Source: an uncultured Prevotellaceae bacterium (GTDB lineage: Bacteria; Bacteroidota; Bacteroidia; Bacteroidales; Bacteroidaceae). From it: a DNA stretch of 64,000 nucleotides. Position numbers and translations under genes: made by a program. The stretch lies in the NCBI GenBank assembly GCA_902775475.1, contig CACYME010000011.1, positions 1 through 64,000 of the forward strand, given 5' to 3'. Shown here one piece after another: positions 32,494-41,600 of this stretch. A model generated the notes under the pieces. It saw nothing but the letters and a program-made list of their open reading frames with translations. It was not told the origin of the DNA and searched no databases. Position 1 is the first letter of the stretch. Each line of letters begins with the position of its first letter.

Positions 32494-32596
32494 GGCCCCC
32501 CTCAATCCCCCCAACTGGGGGGAAGTGGCTGCGCCGGATTTCGCGGCAGAACTAACTTTGGAAGCCCCCTCCAGTTGGAGGGGGTTGGGGGAGGCC
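32494..32596. repeat. Palindromic element in frame in the GH67-like gene, reverse copy of 8657-8770
   Basis: From AATCCCCCCAACTGGGGGG through AAGTGGCTGCGCCGGATT to GCGGCAGAA this copies the reverse complement of the intergenic element at 8.7 kb with few differences. It encodes about 35 residues (SSAAKSGAATSPQLGGLRG region) in a loop of the N-terminal domain. Confidence 0.85.
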
Positions 32597-32846
32597 GCCT
32601 GCAGCATGACTGGTGTGCCCGTCCAGTGCTGGCGCAGTTCGGCCTCGGCCAGACGGACGATGGCGCGGTCGGCGTCAGTGAAGAGGGAATCCCCGACAAC
32701 AGCAATAGTTGTCGGGGACTGCTCATCGGTGAGAGAGAGGCGCAGCCACAGGCGAGCATCGCCCTGAGCGGTGGCTGCGCAGGCAAAAGCCAACCAAAAG
32801 AAGAATGTCAGGTGTCGTTTCATGCGATGTTCTTTTGTCGCTCCTC

Positions 32847-34844
32847 CTACTGCCGGTAGGCGGGGTTCTGATAGGCCACGCGCTCCTCGTCGGTCATATC
32901 GAAGGCATCGATGGTGGTCTGCGGGATGGGGCGCAGATAGTGGCCGTCGAGAATCTGTCGCGTCACCGTCTCGGGCGTGTTGTCGGTGGCTTTCGAGCCG
33001 CAGATGCGGTACGTTCCGGCCTTCTCGGCCCAGGTCTGCGTGCGGGTGAGGTCGAACCAGCGGAAGCCTTCGCCGAAGAGCTCGCGCATACGCTCATCGA
33101 GGATGTAGTCGATGGTGATGGTCTGCGGCGTGGCGGCGGTGAGGTCGGCGCTGAAGTCGGCGCTGTACTCCTCGCAGTACTGCTTGTCGCCGTTCACCTT
33201 GTGCGTCCACTTGCCGGCACGGGCACGCAGCACGTTCAGCAGCTCGCGGGCGCTGAAGCCTGCCTTGGTGGAGGCACCCTTCACGGCAGCCTCGGCACCC
33301 AGCAGATAGAACTCAGAGAACTTGGCGATGTTGAACGGACGGGCGATGGGGCCGTTGGGTGAGCCCAGCTGGCGCTGGCCGGAGGCGTTGGTGGTCTCCA
33401 GGGGATACATGCCCAGCTTGTAGGGCCCGGGGAAGCGCAGGCGGCTGATGGCCTCGGGGTTGATGACGTACTCGCGGTAGCCGTCGAGTGTGCCGGCACC
33501 CACGGCGCCGTGCTCGCGGCTCTTCGTCGAGTAGCTCACAGGCGTGGCCGGCTCCTCGTCGAGGAAGCGCAGCACCACCTCGCCCTGGTAGATGGGCTGG
33601 TCGCCGTGTCCCATGACGTAGGTGATGTCGGGGTTGGCGCCAATCTCCCAGTTAGCATGGTAGACGGTGGTGAAGGAGGCGTCGTAGCGCGAGTCCTTCT
33701 GCTTGTCGGTGAAGTTCTCGATGGCGTCGATGCACGGAGCCATGCGAATCCAGGGACGGCCCAGCGGCTGGATGGCCTCGCGCTGCACGGGGTTGATCCA
33801 GGTCTGCTTGTCGCTCTGCATCTGCAGCGTGGGGTAGTTCCAGTTAGCCATCCACCCGGCGAAGTTGTCGGGAGCGTTGCCACCGGCATAGCCCCACGAC
33901 GAGTTGCTCTCGGTCATGCCGCTGAACTGTGCGCTCTCGGTGGTATGGTCGGCCCAGAGGAGGATTTCCGGGTTGCGGTCGTTGGTGTAGCGCGTCACGT
34001 CGTAGTAGGTCTCGCAGAGGCCGTAGGGGCCGGGGTTCTGCAAGGCCTCCACGCAGAGGTCGTAGGCCTGCTGGAAATACCAGGCGGCGTCGTGGCCGTC
34101 GGGGTCCTGGCGGGCGCAGTCGGGATAGGTGGGAATGTTCTTCGGGTTCTGCAGCCACCAGGCGTAGGTGAGATAGGCCTCGGCCAGGTACTTGCGGGCC
34201 ACGGTCTTCGTGACGGCACCCGTGGTGCGCGGCTCGTCGGGCAGGTTCTGCACGGCCAGGCGCAGGTCGGGGAAGATGGCGCGGGTGTAGACCTCGGGCA
34301 CGGTGTTGCGCACGCTGCTGCGGCTGGGCGTGGCGTTGAAGGTGAGCTCGCCGGAGCCGAAGTCGAGGGGCACGCCGCCGAACATGCGCACGAGCTGGAA
34401 GTAGTCGAAGGCGCGGAAGAAGCGGGCCTCGCTGATCTTGCTCTCGCTGATGCCGGCCTCGGTGGCGTTCTCGATGATGCCGCTGGCGGTGTTGATATAG
34501 GTGAACACGTTGTTCCAGAGCACGTCGCTGCGGCTGCTGGCCGAGGTGAGCGAGCCGGCGCCGGAGTAGTCCATGTCCTTGAAGTTGCCGTCGGCCGACT
34601 GTCCGTAGGTGAACTCGTCGGTGCCCGTCTCGCAGGCGTTGAGGTAGTAGCCGTTGCCGTAGATGTTGCGCAGGTGGGCGTAGAGCGACGTCAGTCCGCC
34701 CTCGATGCCCTTCTCGGTCTTGAAGAATCCCGGCTCGTAGATGGTGCGCGGCTGTTCGTCGAGCACATCGGAACAGGAGGTGGTGGCTGCGACGAGGCCG
34801 CATCCTACTGAGAAGGCGAGGAATAGTTGATATGTCGTTTTCAT
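32847..34844 (-). CDS. susD: SusD-family glycan-binding lipoprotein
   Basis: The 665-aa protein has a signal peptide with TTSC and lipidated Cys24. A SusD/RagB fold follows: TPR-like helices early (SEARFFRAFDYFQLVRMFGGVPL is the hallmark helix), and the C-terminal ILDERMRELFGEGFRWFDLTRT block typical of the family. SusD proteins sit on the cell surface over the SusC pore and capture oligosaccharides for import. It lies 12 bp downstream of susC in the same operon. The glycan cannot be told from this sequence alone; CE15 and the GH67-like gene suggest xylan. The N-terminus is normal for the family and nothing appears truncated. Confidence 0.95.
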   Translation of the reverse strand: MKTTYQLFLAFSVGCGLVAATTSCSDVLDEQPRTIYEPGFFKTEKGIEGGLTSLYAHLRNIYGNGYYLNACETGTDEFTYGQSADGNFKDMDYSGAGSLTSASSRSDVLWNNVFTYINTASGIIENATEAGISESKISEARFFRAFDYFQLVRMFGGVPLDFGSGELTFNATPSRSSVRNTVPEVYTRAIFPDLRLAVQNLPDEPRTTGAVTKTVARKYLAEAYLTYAWWLQNPKNIPTYPDCARQDPDGHDAAWYFQQAYDLCVEALQNPGPYGLCETYYDVTRYTNDRNPEILLWADHTTESAQFSGMTESNSSWGYAGGNAPDNFAGWMANWNYPTLQMQSDKQTWINPVQREAIQPLGRPWIRMAPCIDAIENFTDKQKDSRYDASFTTVYHANWEIGANPDITYVMGHGDQPIYQGEVVLRFLDEEPATPVSYSTKSREHGAVGAGTLDGYREYVINPEAISRLRFPGPYKLGMYPLETTNASGQRQLGSPNGPIARPFNIAKFSEFYLLGAEAAVKGASTKAGFSARELLNVLRARAGKWTHKVNGDKQYCEEYSADFSADLTAATPQTITIDYILDERMRELFGEGFRWFDLTRTQTWAEKAGTYRICGSKATDNTPETVTRQILDGHYLRPIPQTTIDAFDMTDEERVAYQNPAYRQ

Positions 34845-34856
34845 AAGGCGTGAAGT

Positions 34857-37800
34857 TTAGAAGGTTAAGTTAAGACCGAAGATGAAATTGCGCGTAGAGG
34901 GCGTGTTGTAGCCGATGACGGGAATCTTGTGTGCTCCGCGGTAGCCATCCATCGTGACGGCCATCGTGCCGCTGTTGTTCGAGAGCGAGTTGGTCTCCGG
35001 GTCGAGGCCGCACTCGTTGGTGTAGGGCGAGAAGAGCACGAAGGGATTCTGCACCGAGGCATAGGCACGCAGACGGCTGATGCCGAGGTTCTTCAGGCCC
35101 TTGAAGTGCTCGAAGTTGTAGCCCAGGGTGATGGTGCGAATCTTCAGGTAACTGGCGTCGAAGTAGCCCAGCGTGGAGCCGTAGAGCGGGTTGTCGTTCG
35201 AGCTGATGCCGCCGGGCATGGGGTACTTGGCGCCGGTGTTGTCCTCGCGCCAGTAGTCCACGTCGAGCTGACCGCGGCGCCCGCTGAGCATGTTCAGGTA
35301 GCCGTTCGAGGAGTGGATGGCGGAGATGAGCTTGCCGCCAATCTGGAAGGCGCCGATGACGGTGAGGTCGAAGTTCTTGTAGCTCACGGTGGTGTTGAAG
35401 CCGCCCACGAGGTCGGGCTCCATGTCCATCACCTGGCGGTCGTCGGTGTTCATCTGGCGGGTGGGCATGCCCTTCTCGTCGTACTCGCCGGTGTATTCCA
35501 CGCGAATCATGCCGAGGTTGCCACCAGGCTCCAGGATGTCGAGCAGCGTTGTCGTCGAGCCGTCTTCAAGGGTGAACTCCTTGTTGTCGGAAGCATTCCA
35601 CAGGCCAATCTTCTTGTAGTCGTAGATGACGTCGATGGGATGGCCCACGAACCAGCGGTTGTTCACGTCTTCCTCGGCGCCGCTGGCCAGTTCGACGAGT
35701 TTGTTGCGGTTGGCGTAGAGGTTGATGCCGGCTTCCCAGTTCCAGCCGTTCTTGTTGTCGAGGATGACGCCGTTGACGGAGAACTCGAAGCCCCTGTTGC
35801 GCGTCTTGCCGACGTTGGCCATGTAGCTGCCCACGCCGCTGGTGGGAGGCAGGTTGACCGAGAGCAGCAGGTCGTGGGTGTTCTGCACGTAGTACTCCAG
35901 CGTACCGTAGAGGCGGCCGTTGAACAGCGAGTAGTCGAGGCCGAAGTTCCAGGTGGAGCTGTACTCCCATCCCAGCTCGGTGTTGGGCAGCGTGGAGACG
36001 TAGTAGCCCGTGGCGTTGTTGGCACCGAAGTTATAGTACTTCGTCGAGAGGGCGCCGAGGGTGCTGTAGGGGTCGATGCTCTGGTTCGACGTCTCGCCGT
36101 AGCCCACGCGGAGCTTCAGGTTGTCGAGCCAGTCCTGCTGCATGAACTCCTCGCGGGCGATGTTCCAGCCAGCCGAGACGGCGGGGTAGGTGTGCCACTG
36201 ATGGCCCTTGGAGAGGCGCGACGAGGCATCGCTGCGGAAGGCCACGGAGAGCATGTACTTGTTGTCGTAGGTGTAGATGGCGCGTCCCATCCAGCTGATG
36301 AGCCCGCTCTGCCAGTAGTTCTGGTTCGAGGGGTTGACGTTCAGGTCCTGCTCGGCGGCACCAATCTGGTAGTACTGGAACAGCTCGTTGGGAATGTCGC
36401 GTCCCGACATGTGGTTCTGCTCGTAGAAAGTGCGCTCGGCGCTGTAGAGGCCGGTGAGGTTCAGGTGGTGCTTCACGGCGAAGATGTGGTCGTAGTTCAG
36501 GATGTTCTCCACGGCCCAGTTCTTCGTGATGGTCTGCTGCACGCTGGCCGAGTTGGGCTCGCTGGCGTTGGTGCTGTTGATGCCCGTGCCGGTGAAGGCG
36601 CCGGTCTTGGCCGTGCGGGCGTTCAGGCCGATGTTGATGCGATAGCTGAGACCCTTCACCCAGGGGCAGGTGACCTCGGCGAAGAGGGTGTTGTAGGTGC
36701 CGATGCCCTTGTTCTCGTTCAGGTAGGCGTCGTCGAGGTCCTCCAGGCGGTCCTTCGTCCAGATGTACTGCTCGTCGTTGGGCATCACGGCGGTGCGCTT
36801 CAGGTTGCCCTGGGCGTCGTAGGGATTAATCATCGGGGTCTTCGACAGCACGTTGTAGAGGCCTACGTTCGTGCCTCGCGTCTCGCGGTAGCTGGTGTTC
36901 GTCGACAGCCCGAAGCGGAAGTAGTCGCCCACCTGCTGGTCGAAGTTGCCGCGGATGCTGTAGCGGTCGTAGCCCTGCGTGGGCACCACGGCCTCGTCGT
37001 GGTAGTAGCCGGCGCCGAAGCTGTAGCTGCCGCCGTTGGTGCCGCCGCACACGCTCACGTCGTGGCTCTGCGTGAAGCCCGTCTTGTAGAACAGGTCCTG
37101 CCAGTCGGTGTCGGCCATCTCCTCCTCGTCGAGCGTGTTCACATAGTTCGACGAGCCGTGCTCGTTGGCATAGTTACGCATCTTCACATACTCTTCGGTG
37201 TTCATCATGGGATACTTGTGGAACACCTTCTTGAAGCCCATGTAGGCGTTGTAGGACACTTTGGCGGGCGAGCCCTGGGCACCCTTCACGGTGGTGATGA
37301 TGATGACGCCGTTGGCACCGCGCGAACCGTAGATGGCGGTGGCCGAGGCATCCTTCAGGATGTCCATCGACTTGATGTCGGCGGGGTTGATGTCGCTCAG
37401 GTTGCCCATGAAGGGGATGCCGTCGAGCACGATGAGCGGGTCGTTGCTGGCGTTCAGCGAGCGCTGGCCACGGATGCGAATCTGCATCTCGGCACCCGGC
37501 TGCGAGCTGGTCTGCGTCATCAGCACGCCGGCCACGCGGCCCTGCAGGGCCTGGGCGGCATTGGTGGCGGCAATCTGGTTGAGCTTCTCGCCGCCGATGT
37601 TGGCCACCGAGCCGGTGACGGTCTCGCGGCGCTGCGAGCCATAGCCGATGACGACCACCTCGTTGAGCGCGTGGCCGTCTTCTCTTAGAATAATGTCCAG
37701 GCGCGAGGTCTGGCCTGTCACCTTCACCTCCTGCGTCTCATAGCCTACGTAGGAGAAGACGAGCGTGGAGCCCACGGGGGCATCGAGCACGAAGTGGCCG

Positions 37801-38030
37801 CTGAGGTCGGTGACGGCACCGTTCGACGTGCCTTTCACCATGACGGTGGCACCCATCAGCGGGCCTTCTGAGTCGCTGAGCGAGCCGGTCACTCTCTTTG
37901 TTTGCTGCTGAATGGCGTCGGTGCCGGGGGCAGCTTCGCCGCCAGCCCATGCCGCCTGCGGGGTGCACACGAGTCCCAACAGGGAGCAAACACCCAGCGC
38001 GAGAATTGTTTTTCTGTTCTTTCTGCTCAT
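34857..38030 (-). CDS. susC: SusC-family TonB-dependent outer-membrane transporter
   Basis: The 1057-aa product has a signal peptide (to about residue 29). It then has a carboxypeptidase-regulatory-like domain (about 45-125, VTGSLSDSEGPLMGATVMVKGT) and the TonB-plug region with VVVIGYGSQRRETVTGSV and LQGRVAGVLMTQTSSQPGA. The SusC signature IRIRGQRSLNASNDPLIVLDGIP and DASATAIYGSRGANGVIIITT follow, then a 22-strand barrel ending ...NFIFGLNLTF. It imports oligosaccharides across the outer membrane using TonB energy, with SusD as lid. It is the first gene of the susCD operon. Its -7 box has no good -33 box and GAGACA-type repeats sit at that position, consistent with activation by the HTCS encoded upstream. 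Confidence 0.96.
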   Translation of the reverse strand: MSRKNRKTILALGVCSLLGLVCTPQAAWAGGEAAPGTDAIQQQTKRVTGSLSDSEGPLMGATVMVKGTSNGAVTDLSGHFVLDAPVGSTLVFSYVGYETQEVKVTGQTSRLDIILREDGHALNEVVVIGYGSQRRETVTGSVANIGGEKLNQIAATNAAQALQGRVAGVLMTQTSSQPGAEMQIRIRGQRSLNASNDPLIVLDGIPFMGNLSDINPADIKSMDILKDASATAIYGSRGANGVIIITTVKGAQGSPAKVSYNAYMGFKKVFHKYPMMNTEEYVKMRNYANEHGSSNYVNTLDEEEMADTDWQDLFYKTGFTQSHDVSVCGGTNGGSYSFGAGYYHDEAVVPTQGYDRYSIRGNFDQQVGDYFRFGLSTNTSYRETRGTNVGLYNVLSKTPMINPYDAQGNLKRTAVMPNDEQYIWTKDRLEDLDDAYLNENKGIGTYNTLFAEVTCPWVKGLSYRINIGLNARTAKTGAFTGTGINSTNASEPNSASVQQTITKNWAVENILNYDHIFAVKHHLNLTGLYSAERTFYEQNHMSGRDIPNELFQYYQIGAAEQDLNVNPSNQNYWQSGLISWMGRAIYTYDNKYMLSVAFRSDASSRLSKGHQWHTYPAVSAGWNIAREEFMQQDWLDNLKLRVGYGETSNQSIDPYSTLGALSTKYYNFGANNATGYYVSTLPNTELGWEYSSTWNFGLDYSLFNGRLYGTLEYYVQNTHDLLLSVNLPPTSGVGSYMANVGKTRNRGFEFSVNGVILDNKNGWNWEAGINLYANRNKLVELASGAEEDVNNRWFVGHPIDVIYDYKKIGLWNASDNKEFTLEDGSTTTLLDILEPGGNLGMIRVEYTGEYDEKGMPTRQMNTDDRQVMDMEPDLVGGFNTTVSYKNFDLTVIGAFQIGGKLISAIHSSNGYLNMLSGRRGQLDVDYWREDNTGAKYPMPGGISSNDNPLYGSTLGYFDASYLKIRTITLGYNFEHFKGLKNLGISRLRAYASVQNPFVLFSPYTNECGLDPETNSLSNNSGTMAVTMDGYRGAHKIPVIGYNTPSTRNFIFGLNLTF

Positions 38031-38073
38031 AGACGTTTGTTGTTTAAAGGGTTAAAATAGCATTTTCGTGCTG

Positions 38074-38081
38074 CAAAGATA
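38074..38081 (-). promoter_or_regulatory. -7 box TATCTTTG of susCD
   Basis: TATCTTTGCAGC on the minus strand, 43 bp before the ATG. No TTTG is found 19-21 bp upstream. Confidence 0.6.
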
Positions 38082-38096
38082 GGCATTTGTGGCGAA

Positions 38097-38138
38097 TGTC
38101 TCGTTAGTTTTTGTTTCCGAGACGTTGGTGGATGTCTC
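38097..38138. promoter_or_regulatory. GTCTC-type repeats upstream of susC, candidate HTCS site
   Basis: TGTCTC (38097-38102), TGTTTC (38112-38117, 15 bp on), GAGACG (38119-38124, opposite strand) and TGTCTC (38133-38138) lie 15-57 bp upstream of the -7 box. The spacing differs from the 10-bp repeats at 31.6 kb, so this site is less certain. Confidence 0.4.
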
Positions 38139-38195
38139 TAAACAAAAAAACAATGCCCCTCCCCCCCGCTTGCCTTTCCCCGCTTGTCTCTCTAT

Positions 38196-38214
38196 GACGC
38201 AACAGCGTTACGTC
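38196..38214. repeat. 19-bp palindrome GACGCAAC-AGC-GTTACGTC
   Basis: An inverted copy of the block at 329-347, with one stem mismatch. It is flanked by CTCTCTATG on one side and C-rich runs on both, and lies 47 bp before copy C of the large repeat. Confidence 0.7.
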
Positions 38215-38260
38215 TCTCCCCCCCCTCCTCCCCACGGAAAAGCCAGTTGCTACCTCTTGT

Positions 38261-38677
38261 TTTTTTTTGAACAAAATTGACAAAATGGCCATTTTTGGCC
38301 TCCATATTTCAAAAATTCTCCACGAAAAAACTTTTGGACGAAAAAAAGCCCTTTTTTTGAGGTTTTGCTAAATGGTTGTTTGTCAGCAGGTTGGTTTAAT
38401 TTTGGCGAAAAAAGTCGTTCGCCAGGAAAAAAAAGTCAACGCCTTTTGAAAATTTGGCGTTGACTTTTGAAAATTTGGCGTGCTTACAGAAACGCGAAAA
38501 GGAGCAAAATTGGAGCAAAAAACGTGCACAAAAGTGGGGTCAGTGTGCAAATTTTCGCCTTCTGCGGCCCGATTTTTCATCGGGCAACGCTTCCCCAGGG
38601 CTCGAAAACGGCCATTTTTCACTCTAAAATGCTTCGCCGCCGTGAAGCAAATTTTCTGTGAAAGATTTTGACATTTC
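38261..38677 (+). repeat. Copy C of the ~417-bp dispersed repeat
   Basis: Full-length copy with the same blocks as copy B. Its GTCAACGCC/GGCGTTGAC stem (38435-38464) is perfect over 9 bp. It fills the gap between the HTCS stop codon and the susC promoter region. The rest of the interval 38031-38689 holds the susC promoter, candidate operator sites and the 19-bp palindrome. Confidence 0.9.
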
Positions 38678-38689
38678 AGTGCTCATTTT

Positions 38690-41600
38690 TCATTTCTCAC
38701 TCCCCTCTTCTTCCTGATGTTTCTCGGCATATTCCGTGGGCGTCATGCCGTAGTACTTGCGGAAGATGGTGGAGAAGTGCGACTGGTTGTTGAAGCCCAC
38801 GGTGTAGGCAATCTGCGTGATGTTCACCTTGTGCTCGCGGATGAGGCGCTCGGCCTGCTGCAGGCGCAGGTTGCGGATGAAGTCGGCGGTCGATACGCCC
38901 GTGATTTCCTTCATCTTCCGATGCAGCTGGGCCCGGCTGATGCCTACCTCGGTGATGAGCTGCTGCACGTTGAACGAGGGGTCGTTCAGGTTCTCGTTCA
39001 CCACCTTCACGATGCGGGCCATCAGCGCGTCGTTGTTGCCCCGCACCTGGATGTCGTCCACCTTGTCCTTCTGGCTCAGTGCGCCGGAGAACTTGCCGCG
39101 CAGGCGGCGCACATTATTAATAAGGTTGTCAATCTGCACGTGCAGCTCGTCCATGGCGAAGGGCTTGGCGATGTAGCTGTCGGCACCGTTGCGGATTCCC
39201 TCTAAGCGGTGGCTCACCTCGGTCTTCGACGTGAGCAGGATGACGGGGATGTCGCTCAGCTGCGGTGTGCCCTTGATGCTCTTCAGCAGCTGCACGCCGT
39301 CCATCTCGGGCATCATGATGTCGCTGATGACGAGGTCGTAGCTCTCGGCGAAGAGGGCCTTCAGCGCCTCCTTGCCGTTGGGCACGGCGTCGATGCGATA
39401 CCAGAAGCCCAGCTCGGAGCTGATGTAGCGGGCTATCTCCTTGTCGTCGTCGGCCACCAGGATGCGATAGTTCTGCGTGGGCTGGTGGCGGCGCGGCTGC
39501 TTCTCTATGGCAGGTGCCTCCGGCTCCTCGTCGGTGGCGATGGCCTCGGGCTTCAGGTGCTTGTTGCCTAATGGCAGCGTCACCTCTAAGCAGGCTCCGC
39601 GCTGGCCGTCGGTGCGGTTGAAGGCACGGATGGTGCCGCCGTGCAGCTGCACGATGCTGCGGCTCAGGTTCAGGCCGATGCCCGACCCCTCGGCATGGAT
39701 ATTTCCCTGGTTGGCTCCCTGGTAGAAGCGCTCGAAGAGGCGGCTGGTGTTCTCGCCCTTGCTGAAGCCGATGCCGTTGTCGATTACCTGTAGCAGCAGC
39801 TGCTGCTCGGGCTGGCGCTTCGTGGGCTGCGTGAGCTGCAGGCGCACCTCCACCTCGCCGTCGTCGTAGCTGTACTTGAAGGCGTTCGACAGCAGGTTGT
39901 TGATGACCTTGTCGAACTGCTTGCGGTCTATCCAGGCGTCGAGGCGCTCCACACCGTCGTGCTGGAAGCTGAAGCGGATGTTTCGCTCCTGGGCGTTGTA
40001 CTCATACATCTTGCAGATGCTGGCCGTGAAGGCCACCATGTCGGTCTCGCGGCAGTGCAGCCGCAGCTGGTCCTTGTCGATGCGGCGCTCGTCAAGAATC
40101 TGGTTCACCAGCAGCAGCAGGCGCTGGGCGTTGCGGTCGATGATGCTCAGGTAGTGGTCCATCTGGCCCGCCTCCTCGGCGTTGTCCATCACGGCCACGC
40201 GCTCCTGCAGCTTCTTCAGCGGACCCATGATGAGCGTCAGCGGCGAGCGGATGTCGTGGGTGGCGTTGATGAGGAAGCGCATCTTCGACTCCTCTAACTG
40301 CTCGCGCGTCCGCCGGCGGTACATATATCCTATGAGTCCTATCAGCCCGACGAGCCCAGCCACATAGAGCACCCATGCCAGCGGCGACTGGTACCAGGGC
40401 GGGCGCACCACCACCGTCAGGCGACAGGGCTGCTCCGAGCGCTCGCCACCGCGCTCCATGGCCGCCACCTCGATGTTGTAGGTGCCGGGCTTCATCTTGT
40501 TGAACGACAGCAGGTGGGTGCCGTCGGGGATGGGGGCCCAGGTGTCGCCGTCGTTGATGCGATAGACGAAAGCGGTGTTGTCGGTCTTGCGGAAGTCGAG
40601 CATCGAGAACTCCATGTGGAACGTGTTGTCGTCGTGAGGCAGCTCGAAGCGGCGCTGACGGCAGTCCTGGCGCTGGCCGTTCACGGTGAACTGCGTCAGG
40701 AACACGGGCCCCATCTGCAGGCCGCCGTCCTTCACCTCCTGGGGATAGAAGGCGGTGATGCCGTCGTAGTTGCCGAAGAGGATGCGCCCGTCGGCAGTGG
40801 TGATGTGGGCCCCCACCACGTATTCGTGCATCTCCAGTCCGTCGTCGGTGACGTAGCTGCTGAAGGCCCTGCGCCGCGCATCGTAGTGCCAGATGCCGTC
40901 GGCGGTGCTCATCCACAGGTTGCCCAGGCGGTCGCCCACGATGCTGTAGATGCTCTTGTTCTGCATCTCCTCCGAGCCGGGGAACAGCGAGAACTCGCCC
41001 GTCTGGCGGTCGCAGACGTAGATGCCGGCCTCGGTGCCGATGAGCATGCTGGCGTCGGGCTGCTCGTAGAGCGAGTAGCACTTGTAGCCCTTGAACTGTA
41101 TCTCCCAGCCCATCACGCGGAAGTTGTCGTTTTTCGGGTCCATGCAGCCCAGGCCGTCGACGGAGCCTATCCACAGCAGGCCGTGGCTGTCGTAGTAGAG
41201 GGCGCGAATCCAGTTGTTCACCACCGTGCCGTTCTTCCGGCCCTCGTCCTGCATGCTGAACGAGCGCTGCTGCCCGCTCTGCTGGTCGTAGACGAGCAGA
41301 CCCTTGCCGTCGTTGCCGATGAAGAGGGTGCCCTCGCCGTCGTCGGCGATGCACGACACGCCCCAGCCGTCGATGTGCAGCCGCTGGCGCGCAGTCTGCT
41401 TCACAGGGTCATATTCGTAGAGGGCGTTCTCCGTGCCCAGCCAGTAGCGCTGCTGGCCGTCGCGGTAGAGGCGGGTGGGGGCATCGGGGGAGTGCAGCTG
41501 GCCCACCACCTTCCCCTCGGCGTTGAAGCGGAAGATGCCATACTTCTGTACCACGCAGAACACGTCGCCGTCGTCAGCAGGCGCTATCGACGACACGCTG

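Larger units (their letters stand above)
31840..32823 (-). pseudogene. GH67 alpha-glucuronidase-like remnant lacking the catalytic core
   Basis: A 327-aa ORF with a signal peptide (MKRHLTFFFWLAFACAATAQ) retains pieces of GH67 in order. These are an N-terminal-domain opening (RLWLRLSL, then LAEAELRQHW, then GLLYGVYFILRS), the start of the barrel (IERRGLLTTLARACASLGINAITAS ... RSYGIQLL) and a C-terminal-domain block (YLAGRRAWNSSISTEQIAFEWLAQTF). Complete GH67 enzymes are about 650-700 aa. The central barrel with the catalytic Glu/Asp residues, and the end of the C-terminal domain, are absent. Palindromic elements are inserted at residues about 76-110 and 224-246, the second exactly where the catalytic core should be. 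GH67 removes (methyl)glucuronic acid from xylo-oligosaccharides. This product should be inactive. It follows susD by 23 bp. A new non-enzymatic role is possible because the frame is open. Confidence 0.7.
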
